Positions 25,611 to 35,325 are shown, numbered from the stretch's first letter. The stretch: 64,000 bases of DNA from Bacillus mesophilus (GCF_011008845.1 NZ_JAAIWM010000006.1:112832-176831); one strand, 5' to 3'. Notes: generated by a model not told the origin, from the sequence alone. Numbers and translations are program-made.

Positions 25611-25820
25611 GTGGAACTTTTGAACTATGAATTAATTTTCACATTAGGTGCATTACTATTTTCATTTGGTCTAATGACACTAATTTGGTCACACTTAAAG
25701 GAAAAGGATGAGAAAAATGCAGGTACGTATCTACCATTTTTCCCAGGCCTATTTACTCTTGGTGGGATCATAATGGTCTTAGTTGGTTTCCTTAGCCCAT
25801 TTTTATTAGGTGCGCATTAA
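25611..25820 (+). CDS. Small two-helix membrane protein, unknown function
   Basis: A 69-residue protein with two membrane helices (about 8-26 and 42-66) and a charged middle loop (SHLKEKDEKNAG). The start is either GTG 25611 or TTG 25620, the latter with AGGTGG at a short distance. It is followed by a strong terminator, which supports a real transcription unit. I do not recognise a family. Confidence 0.7.
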   Translation: MELLNYELIFTLGALLFSFGLMTLIWSHLKEKDEKNAGTYLPFFPGLFTLGGIIMVLVGFLSPFLLGAH

Positions 25821-25844
25821 AATAAAAACTCAACTTAATAGATC

Positions 25845-25880
25845 AACCTCTGATTTAATGAAATCAGAGGTTATTTTATT
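25845..25880 (+). terminator. Terminator
   Basis: Perfect 12-bp stem AACCTCTGATTT/AAATCAGAGGTT with a 4-nt loop and TATTTTATTTTT after it. Confidence 0.88.
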
Positions 25881-26054
25881 TTTAAGGATTTTTCCACTTC
25901 AATAATACAGAAGTGTAAAAGCACCGAATCCCTTCTTATATAAAAAAACTTGTCCTATGAGGAGAATGGGCTCAACTACTCCTATATATGTCTAATCCTT
26001 CTTATTTCTAGTTACATATCATGTAGAGAATACTAAAAAAGGAGGAAGAATATT

Positions 26055-26297
26055 ATGGCATTTTTCAGAAGACCTTGCCCAAGGATATATCCACCTAAGG
26101 TAAATGCAGTTAATACAGCAAATGTAATAGAAGTACCTCATATTCATCCGTCTCACACTATTTACAATCATCATCAAAAGTTCGTTCATAAACATTACTA
26201 TCCGCATACTACGTCAGCACAGAACTTTGTTACACATGAGCATGTTCATGTTCCAGGTCCTGGACCCGTATTACCACCACGCCGCCCATTTTTCTAA
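26055..26297 (+). CDS. cotD: CotD-like spore coat protein
   Basis: An 80-residue His- and Pro-rich protein. The centre (VPHIHPSHTIYNHHQKFVHK) and HYYPHTTS follow the pattern of B. subtilis CotD (PHIHPQHT ... HYFPHT). It lacks the Cys pairs of that protein except one near the N-terminus. A strong AAAGGAGG precedes the ATG. Expected in the inner coat, made late in the mother cell; a sigma-K-like CATATCATG is seen at about 26018 but is not convincing. Confidence 0.8.
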   Translation: MAFFRRPCPRIYPPKVNAVNTANVIEVPHIHPSHTIYNHHQKFVHKHYYPHTTSAQNFVTHEHVHVPGPGPVLPPRRPFF

Positions 26298-26318
26298 ATA
26301 ATTATAAAAGTACTAGGA

Positions 26319-26355
26319 AAGAGAAAGCAGTTTTGCTTTCTCTTTCTATTTGTTT
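26319..26355 (+). terminator. Terminator of the coat protein gene
   Basis: AAAGAGAAAGCA pairs with TGCTTTCTCTTT around a 4-nt loop, then a T-rich tract. Confidence 0.8.
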
Positions 26356-26553
26356 TTTAATGAGACCTTTAGCAGGATTGATCAAGGCTGTCACAACGAA
26401 AATCAAATCAAAGTTTAACATTAGCCAATTATACAGAAGTGCAATATACAATCTAGAAATTAGTACTAACTTTTTGTTATACTGACAAATGACTAGATAC
26501 ATGTTTTAACTTTGTCATTAAGTGATAAATACATAAACTAAAGGAGTACGAAA

Positions 26554-27480
26554 ATGGGAAAGACACTGATTTTTGGGCATAAGAACCCTGATACTGATTC
26601 AATTTGTTCGGCGATTGCCTATGCTGAGCTAAAGGCTGAACTAGGACTAGAGGTAGAAGCGGTCCGTCTAGGTACAATTAACGAAGAGACTCAATTTGCA
26701 CTTAATTACTTTAATGTAAATGCACCTCGACTTGTGGAAACTGTTGCTGGAGAGGCAGAAGGTGTTATCTTAGTTGATCATAATGAACGACAACAAAGTG
26801 CGAATGATATTGATCAAGTAAGAATATTAGAAGTAATCGATCATCATAGAATCGCCAATTTTGAAACAAGTGATCCTTTATACTTTCGTGCTGAACCAGT
26901 TGGCTGTACAGCTACAATTTTAAATAAACTATATAAAGAAAATGGCATCTCGATTCGTAAAGAAATTGCTGGGTTAATGTTGTCAGCTATCATCTCAGAC
27001 TCACTGTTATTTAAATCCCCGACTTGCACAGAGGAGGATGTAAAAGCAGCACGTGAATTAGCAGGTATTGCAGAAGTAGATGCCGATCAATATGGTCTTG
27101 ATATGTTGAAGGCAGGAGCAAATCTAAGTGATAAAACTGTACAAGAACTAATTACATTAGATTCAAAGGAATTTGAAATGGGCAGCTTTAAGGTTGAAAT
27201 TGCTCAAGTAAACGCAGTTGATACAAATGATGTTCTTACTCGTAAAGCAGAGATTGAAGAAGCGTTAAATAAAGTGATTAATCAAAAAGGTTTGGATTTA
27301 TTCTTATTTGTGGTAACAGATATATTGACGAACGATTCAGTAGCTCTAGCTATAGGGGAACAAACTTCTGCGGTTGAGAAAGCTTTTAATGTAACGCTTG
27401 TTGATCAAACAGCTACATTAAAAGGGGTTGTCTCTAGGAAGAAGCAAGTAGTTCCAGTTTTAACCAACACGTTAAGTTAA
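26554..27480 (+). CDS. ppaC: Manganese-dependent inorganic pyrophosphatase
   Basis: A 308-residue family II pyrophosphatase. Metal ligands are visible in [10 protein letters not shown] (His9, Asp13, Asp15), LVDHNE and the DHH motif VIDHHR. The C-terminal domain ends with the substrate-binding SRKKQ segment. It hydrolyses pyrophosphate to drive biosynthesis. No CBS domains are inserted. AAAGGAG precedes the ATG. Confidence 0.96.
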   Translation: MGKTLIFGHKNPDTDSICSAIAYAELKAELGLEVEAVRLGTINEETQFALNYFNVNAPRLVETVAGEAEGVILVDHNERQQSANDIDQVRILEVIDHHRIANFETSDPLYFRAEPVGCTATILNKLYKENGISIRKEIAGLMLSAIISDSLLFKSPTCTEEDVKAARELAGIAEVDADQYGLDMLKAGANLSDKTVQELITLDSKEFEMGSFKVEIAQVNAVDTNDVLTRKAEIEEALNKVINQKGLDLFLFVVTDILTNDSVALAIGEQTSAVEKAFNVTLVDQTATLKGVVSRKKQVVPVLTNTLS

Positions 27481-27481
27481 T

Positions 27482-27513
27482 AAAAAGTGAATCCGTAAAG
27501 GATTCACTTTTTT
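27482..27513 (+). terminator. ppaC terminator
   Basis: Perfect 13-bp stem AAAAAGTGAATCC with a 5-nt loop and six T. The following 27514-27758 has no recognisable feature. Confidence 0.9.
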
Positions 27514-27758
27514 AATTGCTCTCTTTAAAATAGGTTTGCGATGCGAGAAGTCAAAAAAGTAAAAAATAGGAAATAAGTTCTACTAATAATTGGTATTGCC
27601 TAGTTTATTTTGAGCAAGCTATTTTTGTATGGAGTAATAAGCTCTGTTCATTCCTACTATTATTGTTGAGTAGAAGGGACCGACCATAGGTATGCGCGTT
27701 GGATCATCTAAGTTATACCTAATGTCTTAAAAATAGAGGAAAATGAGGAAAGTAACGT

Positions 27759-28265
27759 ATGCACATTCTTTTAGCTATATGTGTCTTCGTATTATCACTA
27801 ACAAAAGGTGACCTTAAAAATATCGAGAAATATGGCTTGACTATTTACTATGTGATTATTTGCAACCTGCTTTATAATGTCATTTGCTTTAATCATTTAT
27901 TATGGAAGTATGAGTCTGATATTTTTAAGGGTTCCCACCTAACTGTTGATTTGATTTACACCTTTGTAGTTCTACCAGGTGTTACTTTTCTATTTCTCTC
28001 GCATTTTCCTAGCCTACAACAAAAAGTAAAAATGATTATTTATATAGTAAAATGGGTTGCTCTTGCTTTGTTATTAGAACTGTTATACCTAAAAACAGGT
28101 AGACTCGTTCTTCAGAACGGTTATGAATATTGGATGGAGTTTTTCTTCTACCCTGTTATGTTTGGGATGATGTATTTACATCAAAAAAGACCCTTAATTG
28201 CTTATATTTTCTCAGTCATTATTATTTGTTTTATGGTTTGGTATTTTGAGGTACCAGTTATATAA
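27759..28265 (+). CDS. CBO0543-type multi-helix membrane protein
   Basis: A 168-residue protein with about five membrane helices; the fraction of aromatic and aliphatic residues is very high. It resembles the CBO0543 family common in Bacilli and Clostridia, whose function is not known. AATGAGGAAAG precedes the ATG. Its end overlaps the 3' end of the converging kinase gene by 8 bp. Confidence 0.72.
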   Translation: MHILLAICVFVLSLTKGDLKNIEKYGLTIYYVIICNLLYNVICFNHLLWKYESDIFKGSHLTVDLIYTFVVLPGVTFLFLSHFPSLQQKVKMIIYIVKWVALALLLELLYLKTGRLVLQNGYEYWMEFFFYPVMFGMMYLHQKRPLIAYIFSVIIICFMVWYFEVPVI

Positions 28266-30108
28266 TTTGAAGTGGTAGAATGATCTCAATAATAGTTCCA
28301 TTCTCATCGCTCCATATATGAAAGTCACCATGGTGATTCTCAATGATTTGTTTTGAAATCATGATCCCGAGCCCTGTACCATTTTCTTTAGTCGTAAAGA
28401 ACGGCTCTCCAATTCTTTTTAGCAGATGTTCCGGAATACCACATCCATTATCCTTAAAAAGGAGCTTCGTTTTGTTAGAACCATGTTCTTTTACTTCAAT
28501 TGTAATTTCACCATTTTTCTCCATTGCTTCAATTGAATTTTTTAATATATTGATGAAAACCTGCTTTAACTGATTCTGGTCAGCTTGGAGAGTAAGCCGA
28601 TTGAAATCAAAAGAAGTAGTAATTTGAATACCCTTCATAATGGCTTCTGTATGAATTAGGGTTTTAATGTCTTCTAGCAATTTGATGAGTTCTACTTGAT
28701 CGAACTTAAGTTCTTGTGGTTTTGAGAGCACAAGTAATTCATTAAGAATGAGTTCTATTCGATCGATTTCCGAATTGATAATATCATAATACTTCTTATT
28801 AGAATCTGAATGAGATTCAGATTGGATCAATTGGTGAAATCCTTTAATTGCCGTTAATGGATTTCTGACTTCATGGGCAATTCCTGCTGCAAGTTTCCCT
28901 GCTGTTGCTAATTTCTCAGAGTTTATGATTAGTTCCTGTGTTCGCTTCTTTTCTTCTACACTTCTAATAATCAGATGTTTTGCATGTTGATTTTCATAGA
29001 TTGTAGGAATTCCCATAACCTCAACTTCTACAATGGACCCATCAGTTCGAACAAGCATATATTCTTTAAATTCGGTTGCCATTCCTGCTTTAATGATGTT
29101 GATCCGTTTAAGTGCGAGCTCTAAGTAATCAGGATGAACAAAGTCGAACATATTTCTTTTATAAATTTCCTCTTTAGCCGTGGCACCTAACAACTCCATT
29201 CCAGTCTTGTTTATAAATAAGATTTGGCTACCTCGGGAAACAATAACCGCATCAGGAGAGTGTTCTACTAGGTTACGATAAGTTTCTTCTCTACTTTTAA
29301 GTTCATTTTCTGCCTTCTTACGTTCGGAGATATCCCGAATTGTACAGATAACCTCAAGGACTTCTTCTGTATCAGGATGAATGATTGGTTTGCATAACGC
29401 CTCAATCCAGACATAACTCTCATCCTTTTTTTTCATTTGGAAAAGTTCTCGACCATTCATTTTGTTATGTAATACTTCAATACGAATGCCTTGTGCTTTT
29501 TCTTGATCATCTTCATGAAACAAGGATAAAAAGTCAGTTGTAACTAACTCATCTGCAGAATAGCCAAGAATCTTTTCACATGCAGGTGATATATATATCA
29601 CTTTACCGTTTGCATCTGCTCTCAAGATCATATCAAGAGAGTGTTCTGTAACTAGCCTGAATATTTCTTCATTCTTTTTATAAGTAGCCCTCTGATTTTT
29701 AAAGTGCGTAATATCCTTTGCTGTCCAGCAAATTCCAACTACTTGGTTATCAACACAAAAAGGTATATTCGATACGTTAAGGTGAATGTATGCCCCTGTT
29801 TTTGTAAGAAAGGCACAATCAAAGTTTAAAAACTCGCCATTAATAGAGCGTGTATAATAATCCTTCACAGAATGAAGAAATTCTTCAGGAAGTAATTGTT
29901 GATAGGTAGATTGAGTTAGTTCTTCTTCTGTATATTCAAACAGACCTTGGCCAGTCTTATTAACCTTAACAAAGTAACCATTTAGATCTAATATAAATAA
30001 TGCTTCCTGTTTGGATGCATAGATAGATTTATATTTTGGTAGGTTTTTTTCAATAAAAGTTTCTAAAAGGGTTCTTTTTTGGTTATGTATTGTTTTTGAA
30101 CTACTCAT
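28258..30108 (-). CDS. Triple-PAS sensor histidine kinase
   Basis: A 616-residue cytoplasmic kinase without membrane helices. Three PAS domains lie at about 35-140, 148-268 and 272-390, each with the GY/GF strand and a PAC-like end (VICTIRDISERKKAENEL). HisKA has its His in AAGIAHEVRNPLTAIKGF (about 412) and HATPase ends with NILKNSIEAM and GTGLGIMISKQI. The layout is that of sporulation kinases KinA/KinE and suggests a Spo0F-phosphorylating enzyme, but several soluble PAS kinases share it. AAAAAGG lies directly before the ATG and GGAAAGGAA about 13 bases upstream. Confidence 0.85.
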   Translation of the reverse strand: MSSSKTIHNQKRTLLETFIEKNLPKYKSIYASKQEALFILDLNGYFVKVNKTGQGLFEYTEEELTQSTYQQLLPEEFLHSVKDYYTRSINGEFLNFDCAFLTKTGAYIHLNVSNIPFCVDNQVVGICWTAKDITHFKNQRATYKKNEEIFRLVTEHSLDMILRADANGKVIYISPACEKILGYSADELVTTDFLSLFHEDDQEKAQGIRIEVLHNKMNGRELFQMKKKDESYVWIEALCKPIIHPDTEEVLEVICTIRDISERKKAENELKSREETYRNLVEHSPDAVIVSRGSQILFINKTGMELLGATAKEEIYKRNMFDFVHPDYLELALKRINIIKAGMATEFKEYMLVRTDGSIVEVEVMGIPTIYENQHAKHLIIRSVEEKKRTQELIINSEKLATAGKLAAGIAHEVRNPLTAIKGFHQLIQSESHSDSNKKYYDIINSEIDRIELILNELLVLSKPQELKFDQVELIKLLEDIKTLIHTEAIMKGIQITTSFDFNRLTLQADQNQLKQVFINILKNSIEAMEKNGEITIEVKEHGSNKTKLLFKDNGCGIPEHLLKRIGEPFFTTKENGTGLGIMISKQIIENHHGDFHIWSDENGTIIEIILPLQII

Positions 30109-30519
30109 CCTTTTTAATCAGTTCCTTTCCCTACTATGCTTGTCCTTTCCCCGACAAGCCAAGGAGAATTATCTATATATAGTAGAAACTTTTTTAGTAT
30201 TTTTATATATCTAAAATATAAGATCATTGCTTTCCTTTTTATCTACCTCTTATTGTATTAAGCAAAACCAAAATTAGCAATATATTCCCAGATATTTTAA
30301 GTGAAAATGTTAGAATATTCAAACAAAAATAGCTGAAATATAGAATCTGCTATGAATATAGTTCCTTTTAAGATAATGGATGTTAAATAAAAGACAGTAC
30401 AGATTACATAAACAAAAAATATTATTTTTAAAAAATCATAAAAAGGGACATAAACAAAAAAAGACTGTCGAATTTTTTAGCAGCGAAACAAAAACATTAT
30501 AATTTAAGGGGAGACAAAC
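30109..30519. promoter_or_regulatory. Divergent promoter region
   Basis: A 411-bp A+T-rich spacer between divergent genes. In the kinase leader GCTTGTC/GACAAGC (30138-30159) forms a hairpin. For the plus-strand gene a TATAAT lies near 30498, and ACTGTCGAA near 30468 matches a Spo0A box at 7 of 9. No gene is seen. Confidence 0.4.
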
Positions 30520-31752
30520 ATGAAAAGCACTAATAAATTATTTACTTTATTAACAAGTGGAGCATTAGCTACTACATTAGTATTTACTTCAGGAACTAGT
30601 CAGGCATTTGCTAATACAGATGATACTACCACTGAAAATTCAACAGAGATCACTGAGTCAACGACTGACACTACCACTGAAACTTCAACAGAAAGTACTG
30701 AGTCAACAACTTTACCTGATTCTGAACCTACAGAAAGCACGGATGATTCAGTAGAAGAAAGTGAAGATACTCAACCGACATTAATTCCAGGAGATTTCTT
30801 TTATTTTGTAAAACTCATGGCTGAAAAGATTAGATTAGCTGTAACATTTGATGAGTTCAAAGAAGCGGCACTTTTAGCTGAATTTGCTGCTGAACGTATT
30901 AGTGAAGCAAATGCTTTAATTGCTGAAGGCAAATCAACAGAAGCAGAGGAACTTCTTCAAGCTGCAATTGCGACACAAGAGCAAGCAGAAGAAATTCTAC
31001 CTGTAACTGAACCAGTTAATGAAGAAGAGGTAACAGAGGTTGTAACTGAAGACGGAACTCAAACTAATGAGGAACCTAATACAGAAGAAGCGACTACAGA
31101 AGAAGCAATTTCAGAAGAACAATTACCAACAGTAGACCTTGTTCAAGGACAACTAGCTGCCAATATTAGTGCCTTATTACTTGCTTTAGAAAAAGTAGAA
31201 AACCCTAAGGCACAACAAGCACTTGCGAAAAATATAGAAAAATCTTTTGAAAAGCTTTCTAAAAAGCTAGGAAAAAGAAATGAAAAAGTAGCAAAAATTG
31301 AAGAAAAAATACTTGAAATTCAAAATAAGCTAAACGAGGGAGATATTTCTCAAGAAGAAGCTGAAGAAGAATTAGAAGAGCTACAGGAAGAGTTAGAAGA
31401 AAAGAATGAAGAAGTAGTAGAAGATGTTGAGGAAGAAATCGAAGAAATGGAAGAAGAAATAACAGAAGCAACTGAAGAAGATGATGATCGTGAAGAGGAT
31501 GATCAAGACAATCAGAACGCAGTAGCAAAGAAGGCAGCTGAAGAAAAGCGTGAGGCAGCTAAAAAACTAGCAGAAGAGAAGCGTGAAGCTGCAAAGAAAG
31601 CGGCAGAAGAGAAACGTGAGGCAGCTAAAAAGGCAGCGGAAGAAAAACGTGAAGCTGCTAAGAAAGAAAAAGAAGAGAAGCGTGAAAATGGCAAGAATAA
31701 GGATAAAGATGATGACCGAGACGACAATGACGACCAGGATGACGAAGAGTAA
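30520..31752 (+). CDS. Secreted DUF5667-domain protein with hendecad repeats
   Basis: A 410-residue exported protein: signal peptide (MKSTNKLFTLL ... SQAFA, cleavage near residue 32), a Thr/Ser/Glu-rich linker, the DUF5667 region (PGDFFYFVKLMAEKIRLA to about residue 165), a second helical part (about 205-330) and a C-terminal tail (345-395) with repeats of 11 residues of the form REAAKKAAEEK. The tail can form a long single helix or coiled coil; the very end is Asp-rich. It is likely a cell-surface or matrix protein of unknown role. GGGGAG precedes the ATG. Confidence 0.85.
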   Translation: MKSTNKLFTLLTSGALATTLVFTSGTSQAFANTDDTTTENSTEITESTTDTTTETSTESTESTTLPDSEPTESTDDSVEESEDTQPTLIPGDFFYFVKLMAEKIRLAVTFDEFKEAALLAEFAAERISEANALIAEGKSTEAEELLQAAIATQEQAEEILPVTEPVNEEEVTEVVTEDGTQTNEEPNTEEATTEEAISEEQLPTVDLVQGQLAANISALLLALEKVENPKAQQALAKNIEKSFEKLSKKLGKRNEKVAKIEEKILEIQNKLNEGDISQEEAEEELEELQEELEEKNEEVVEDVEEEIEEMEEEITEATEEDDDREEDDQDNQNAVAKKAAEEKREAAKKLAEEKREAAKKAAEEKREAAKKAAEEKREAAKKEKEEKRENGKNKDKDDDRDDNDDQDDEE

Positions 31753-31762
31753 ACTGATTAAT

Positions 31763-31798
31763 AAAACGCAAGGGTCCTAAATGGACCCTTGCGTTTTT
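31763..31798 (+). terminator. Terminator of the DUF5667 gene
   Basis: Perfect 15-bp stem AAAACGCAAGGGTCC with a 5-nt loop and T run. Confidence 0.92.
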
Positions 31799-31974
31799 AT
31801 ATATAATTCTTACTTTAATTTGTAGAGGTTAGAGAGATTTGGATTAATTCCGTTTATACTTCGAGTCACTGTACTTATCTATATAGTAGAAAGAAGAATT
31901 TAATTTTCCTTTCTTGAGTAGTTTAGATAAACTAATGGAGATAAAGTAAAGTTTAGTTTAAAGTGAGGAATCTT

Positions 31975-33165
31975 ATGAATCATAAATTGTTTTATCAGGA
32001 TGCTTATTTACAATCGTTTCAAGCGAATATCGTTAGGCAAGATCAAGATAACAATGGTAATTGGTATGTTTTACTGAGTCAAACTGCCTTTTATCCAACT
32101 GGTGGAGGTCAACCCTTTGATACGGGAACACTAAATCATGCAAGAGTAATTAATGTGGAAGAGATTGACGGGGAAATTTATCATTATATAGATAGGAAAA
32201 TAGAGGATTTATTAGTAGAAGGAAGAGTTGAGTGGGAACGGCGTTTTGATCATATGCAACAGCATGCGGGTCAACATATCCTATCTGCTGCTTTTGTTGA
32301 ACTAACTGGTTATGAGACAGTAAGTTTTCATCTAGGTTCAGAGTTATTAACAATTGATTTAAATACAACGGAATTAACTCAACAAGAGCTGGAAAAGGTT
32401 GAATTTCTTGCAAATGAAATTATTCTAGAAAACCGCACTATACAAACAAAGTGGGTGACAAAGAATGAGGTCGCTCAATATCCATTAAGAAAGCAGTTAT
32501 CAGTGACTGAGAATATAAGACTTGTCATCATTCCAGATTTTGACTATAACGGCTGTGGGGGAACACATCCTTCTTCAACAGGGCAAGTTTCATCTATAAA
32601 AATTCTTGATTGGGAGCGCCAAAAAGAAAAAGTCCGTGTCTATTTTGTATGTGGAGCTAGAGTAAGAAAACAGCTTCAACAAAAGCATAGCGTGTTAAAG
32701 GAAGTAGGGAAGCTAGTTAGTTCTTCTGAACAATTAATGGTGGAAACCGTGCAAAAGTTGTTAAGTCGAAATGGAGAGCAAGATAAGACAATCTCCGAGC
32801 TAAGGGAACAGTTACTTCTATTTGAAGCGCAGAAAGTACTTCAAGGAAACCTGGAGGGTTCAATAATCACTCATCTTTTTCATAATCGCTCCATTCAAGA
32901 GCTCCAAAAGCTAGCTAGGCATATAATAGCATCAACAAATGAAGAGAATATAGTTCTTTTGGTAACAGAAAACGAAGATCTGGTACAGATGGTGTTCGCT
33001 TGTGGATCTGACTCATCATTTAATATGAATTCTTTAATGAAGGAAGTACTACCGATTATCCAAGGTAAAGGTGGAGGAAGTCCAGTGTTAGCTCAAGGTG
33101 GCGGAAAGAAAATAGTTTCTGGTAAAGAAATCATTCAACAAGCGTTAAAAGTAATAAGTAAATAA
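31975..33165 (+). CDS. alaX: Alanyl-tRNA editing protein, AlaX-L type with DHHA1 domain
   Basis: A 396-residue stand-alone editing factor, which removes Ser or Gly wrongly attached to tRNA-Ala. The zinc ligands are HAGQHILSA and CGGTHPSSTG, the N-terminal barrel has YPTGGGQPFDTG, and the C-terminal DHHA1 domain ends with GKGGGSPVLAQGGG. This is the AlaRS editing and C-terminal region without the synthetase. GTGAGG lies 6 bases before ATG 31975, so the upstream GTG is not used. Confidence 0.92.
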   Translation: MNHKLFYQDAYLQSFQANIVRQDQDNNGNWYVLLSQTAFYPTGGGQPFDTGTLNHARVINVEEIDGEIYHYIDRKIEDLLVEGRVEWERRFDHMQQHAGQHILSAAFVELTGYETVSFHLGSELLTIDLNTTELTQQELEKVEFLANEIILENRTIQTKWVTKNEVAQYPLRKQLSVTENIRLVIIPDFDYNGCGGTHPSSTGQVSSIKILDWERQKEKVRVYFVCGARVRKQLQQKHSVLKEVGKLVSSSEQLMVETVQKLLSRNGEQDKTISELREQLLLFEAQKVLQGNLEGSIITHLFHNRSIQELQKLARHIIASTNEENIVLLVTENEDLVQMVFACGSDSSFNMNSLMKEVLPIIQGKGGGSPVLAQGGGKKIVSGKEIIQQALKVISK

Positions 33166-33281
33166 GCTTCTTAATTCAACAAATTACCCCCAAAGAATCT
33201 GCTGAATCCTCGAAAGATATAGTAGAAAAAGCTTAAATGTGGTTGATTCCATATAGCTTTTAGTAGCTAGGAGGGGTAAAT

Positions 33282-33413
33282 TTGAATAAACTATTTAAAG
33301 ATATCGATAAATTGCTTGAAGCTACTAAAGACTCTGAAACAGAGTTACTTGAAAAGGAACGACTATTTACCATAGATATAGATGCGTTATTAGAATCAAC
33401 ACGAGATATGTAA
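33282..33413 (+). CDS. Small acidic protein, unknown function
   Basis: A 43-residue protein (starts NKLFKDIDKLLEATKD), amphipathic and helical. TAGGAGGGG lies 6 bases before the TTG start and a strong terminator follows 3 bases after the stop, which together make it a convincing small gene. No family recognised. Confidence 0.65.
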   Translation: MNKLFKDIDKLLEATKDSETELLEKERLFTIDIDALLESTRDM

Positions 33414-33415
33414 AC

Positions 33416-33451
33416 AAAAAAGCTAGGAGCACACCGCTTCTAGCTTTTTTT
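33416..33451 (+). terminator. Terminator of the 43-codon gene
   Basis: AAAAAGCTAG-G-AGC pairs with GCT-T-CTAGCTTTTT, followed by T run. Confidence 0.88.
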
Positions 33452-33543
33452 ATTTGGTATGGATCTATAAGACTTCAAAAGGAATAAGAGAAATGAATTA
33501 AAAATTACCATGAAAAGAGAGTTGATATAAAAGGGAATAGAAG

Positions 33544-33780
33544 TTATATAAAAGGTGTCATTCCTTTGCCTATTTCTTCAACTAGGAAATTAATATAAGA
33601 AATCTGTTGATCAGTTAAACCGAACTTCTGCTTAACCTTCGTCTCCAGGTTTGTAGTAACACGTCTTTTCCCAAGTTCAACTAAGGCGATTAATGAATAG
33701 CTACAATTTATTGCTTTTGCAAAATCGCGCTGAGTCATATTATAGTGCAACCGGATGGATTTAATCATTTCTTTCTCCAT
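33544..33780 (-). CDS. Small XRE-family regulator
   Basis: A 78-residue protein that is mostly one XRE helix-turn-helix (IRLHYNMTQRDFAKAINCSYS, LIALVELGKRR). The last 25 residues form an extra helix. AGAGGTGAG precedes the ATG. It is transcribed away from a small membrane protein gene and may regulate it. Confidence 0.78.
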   Translation of the reverse strand: MEKEMIKSIRLHYNMTQRDFAKAINCSYSLIALVELGKRRVTTNLETKVKQKFGLTDQQISYINFLVEEIGKGMTPFI

Positions 33781-33955
33781 GAACTCTCACCTCTAAAATA
33801 ATTCTACTTTAACCATATAGCATCATGACAAAATATGAAACATGAATTTTTTATGAAAAGCATGAGATTTATAAAATTTGGAAAAAAATTCACAAGCTGT
33901 TCAAGTTTATTGTTTTAGCCTTCCTGTTAGTAATGGTTTAGTTGGAGTCTCATAT

Positions 33956-34159
33956 ATGATGAAAAAAATTTCCATTTATTTGAAACAGTTACCTTACTCA
34001 ACCCGTCTAATCCTAAAAAGGGTTGGGGTGGTTTTTTTGAAGCTTAATAAACATAGTGGTCCAAATTGGTCATTTATTTTTCACTTAGTCTTATCGATTC
34101 TTCTTTTTGGTGGAATTTTCGTTTCTATGCTGCTCTTTTTTATTTTTCAAGCAAATTAA
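33956..34159 (+). CDS. Small membrane protein, unknown function
   Basis: A 67-residue protein with a basic N-terminal half (MMKKISIYLKQLPYSTRLILKR) and one C-terminal membrane helix (about 45-65). TTGGAG precedes the ATG by 8 bases; the frame is open 26 codons further but with unlikely sequence. Not recognised. Confidence 0.55.
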   Translation: MMKKISIYLKQLPYSTRLILKRVGVVFLKLNKHSGPNWSFIFHLVLSILLFGGIFVSMLLFFIFQAN

Positions 34160-34240
34160 GAATTATATTTGAAACTTAACACCAGACTCTAACGTATAAG
34201 TGGTAGTAATGATTCTGAGTAAAAGGATGGGAAAATTAAC

Positions 34241-35029
34241 ATGAAAAATTCTCATGAGATTGAATTTAAGTTACACGGTGATGATATGCAGTTCGTAGAA
34301 ATCGAACTTGACCCTGAAGAAAGTATGGTCGCAGAAGCTGGATCCATGATGATGATGGAGGACGGAATTGAACTTGAAACAGTCTTCGGAGATGGGGGTC
34401 CTCAAAGTAAGGGATTACTAGGGAAACTGGTGGGAGCCGGTAAAAGGCTTGTCACAGGGGAAAGTTTATTTATGACGGTATACACTAACAAGGGTACCGG
34501 GAAAAAGCATGTTTCATTCGCTGCACCATATCCTGGGAAGATTATTCCTATGGATTTAAGTGAGTTTGATGGCAAGGTTGTCTGTCAAAAGGATTCATTT
34601 CTTTGTGCAGCAAAGGGAGTTTCAATTGGAATAGATTTTCAACGTAAGCTGGGTGCTGGCTTTTTCGGTGGGGAAGGTTTTATCATGCAAAAGCTTGAGG
34701 GTGATGGATTAGCTTTTTTACACGCGGGCGGAACTATTTATAGGAAAGATTTGCAGCCCGGTGAGAAACTTCGTATTGATACAGGTTGCTTAGTCGCAAT
34801 GACTAGGAATATTAATTATGATATTGAATATGTTGGTAAAGTAAAGACTGCTCTTTTTGGTGGTGAAGGATTATTTTTTGCAACTGTACAAGGGCCAGGG
34901 ACAGTGTGGATTCAATCCTTACCTTTTAGTCGCTTAGCAGACAGAATATATGCAAGTGCTCCTCAGGGAGGAGGCAGTTCAAAAGGAGAGGGCGGAATTT
35001 TAGGTGGATTCCTAAATGGGGATAATTAG
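34241..35029 (+). CDS. AIM24/TIGR00266-family protein
   Basis: A 262-residue beta-rich protein of the TIGR00266 (AIM24) family. Family features are the AEAGSMMMMEDGIE start, GESLFMTVYTN, and the second half with LHAGGTIYRKDLQPGE and the final FSRLADRI, followed by a Gly-rich tail. The role of these proteins in bacteria is not established. It is expected in the cytoplasm. Confidence 0.88.
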   Translation: MKNSHEIEFKLHGDDMQFVEIELDPEESMVAEAGSMMMMEDGIELETVFGDGGPQSKGLLGKLVGAGKRLVTGESLFMTVYTNKGTGKKHVSFAAPYPGKIIPMDLSEFDGKVVCQKDSFLCAAKGVSIGIDFQRKLGAGFFGGEGFIMQKLEGDGLAFLHAGGTIYRKDLQPGEKLRIDTGCLVAMTRNINYDIEYVGKVKTALFGGEGLFFATVQGPGTVWIQSLPFSRLADRIYASAPQGGGSSKGEGGILGGFLNGDN

Positions 35030-35093
35030 AAAAAACACCTATTGACTTCCATGTTAATTCTTATACAATTGTATTATCAAAAAAATGAATAGA

Positions 35094-35186
35094 TCTCCTA
35101 AAGGGGAGTAGCTTTTACATTAAAGTCGTCATTTCAGGGTATCCTACCCTCGGCTTTAGTGGCAGCGTTTAACCGTTGTTAGCAAG
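35094..35186 (+). promoter_or_regulatory. Manganese riboswitch (yybP-ykoY)
   Basis: The aptamer has the conserved 5' block AAAGGGGAGTAGC (35100-35112), GTCGTCATTTC, a variable stem AGGGTATCCTACCCT, then CGGCTTTAGTGGCAGCG and TTAGCAAGACC. This is the yybP-ykoY family, which senses Mn2+. It overlaps a terminator hairpin on its 3' side and is followed, two small genes later, by a ykoY-type gene, as in B. subtilis. Confidence 0.93.
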
Positions 35187-35220
35187 ACCTTTACCATTAA
35201 AGCGGTAAAGGTCTTTTATT
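35184..35220 (+). terminator. Riboswitch terminator 1
   Basis: AAGACCTTTACC pairs with GGTAAAGGTCTT around an 8-nt loop, then TTATTTTTT. Its 5' arm overlaps the 3' end of the aptamer, as expected for a transcriptional switch. Confidence 0.9.
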
Positions 35221-35225
35221 TTTTC

Positions 35226-35265
35226 AAAGACCTTTGCCATTTCTGGTAGAGGTCTTTTATTTTTT
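35226..35265 (+). terminator. Riboswitch terminator 2
   Basis: A second hairpin with the same GACCTTT/AGAGGTC pattern, two G-T pairs, followed by TTATTTTTT. It appears to be a duplicate of the first. Confidence 0.75.
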
Positions 35266-35325
35266 CTAGGCTCTTTTTGGAATTTGAAAGGCCAAATAAA
35301 AAAAGAAGAGAAAAGAGGGCTAACA

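Noticed and set aside
31259-31727. Leu- and Ser/Phe-rich minus-strand frames opposite the DUF5667 gene
   Set aside because: They are complements of Glu- and Lys-rich codons of a real gene.
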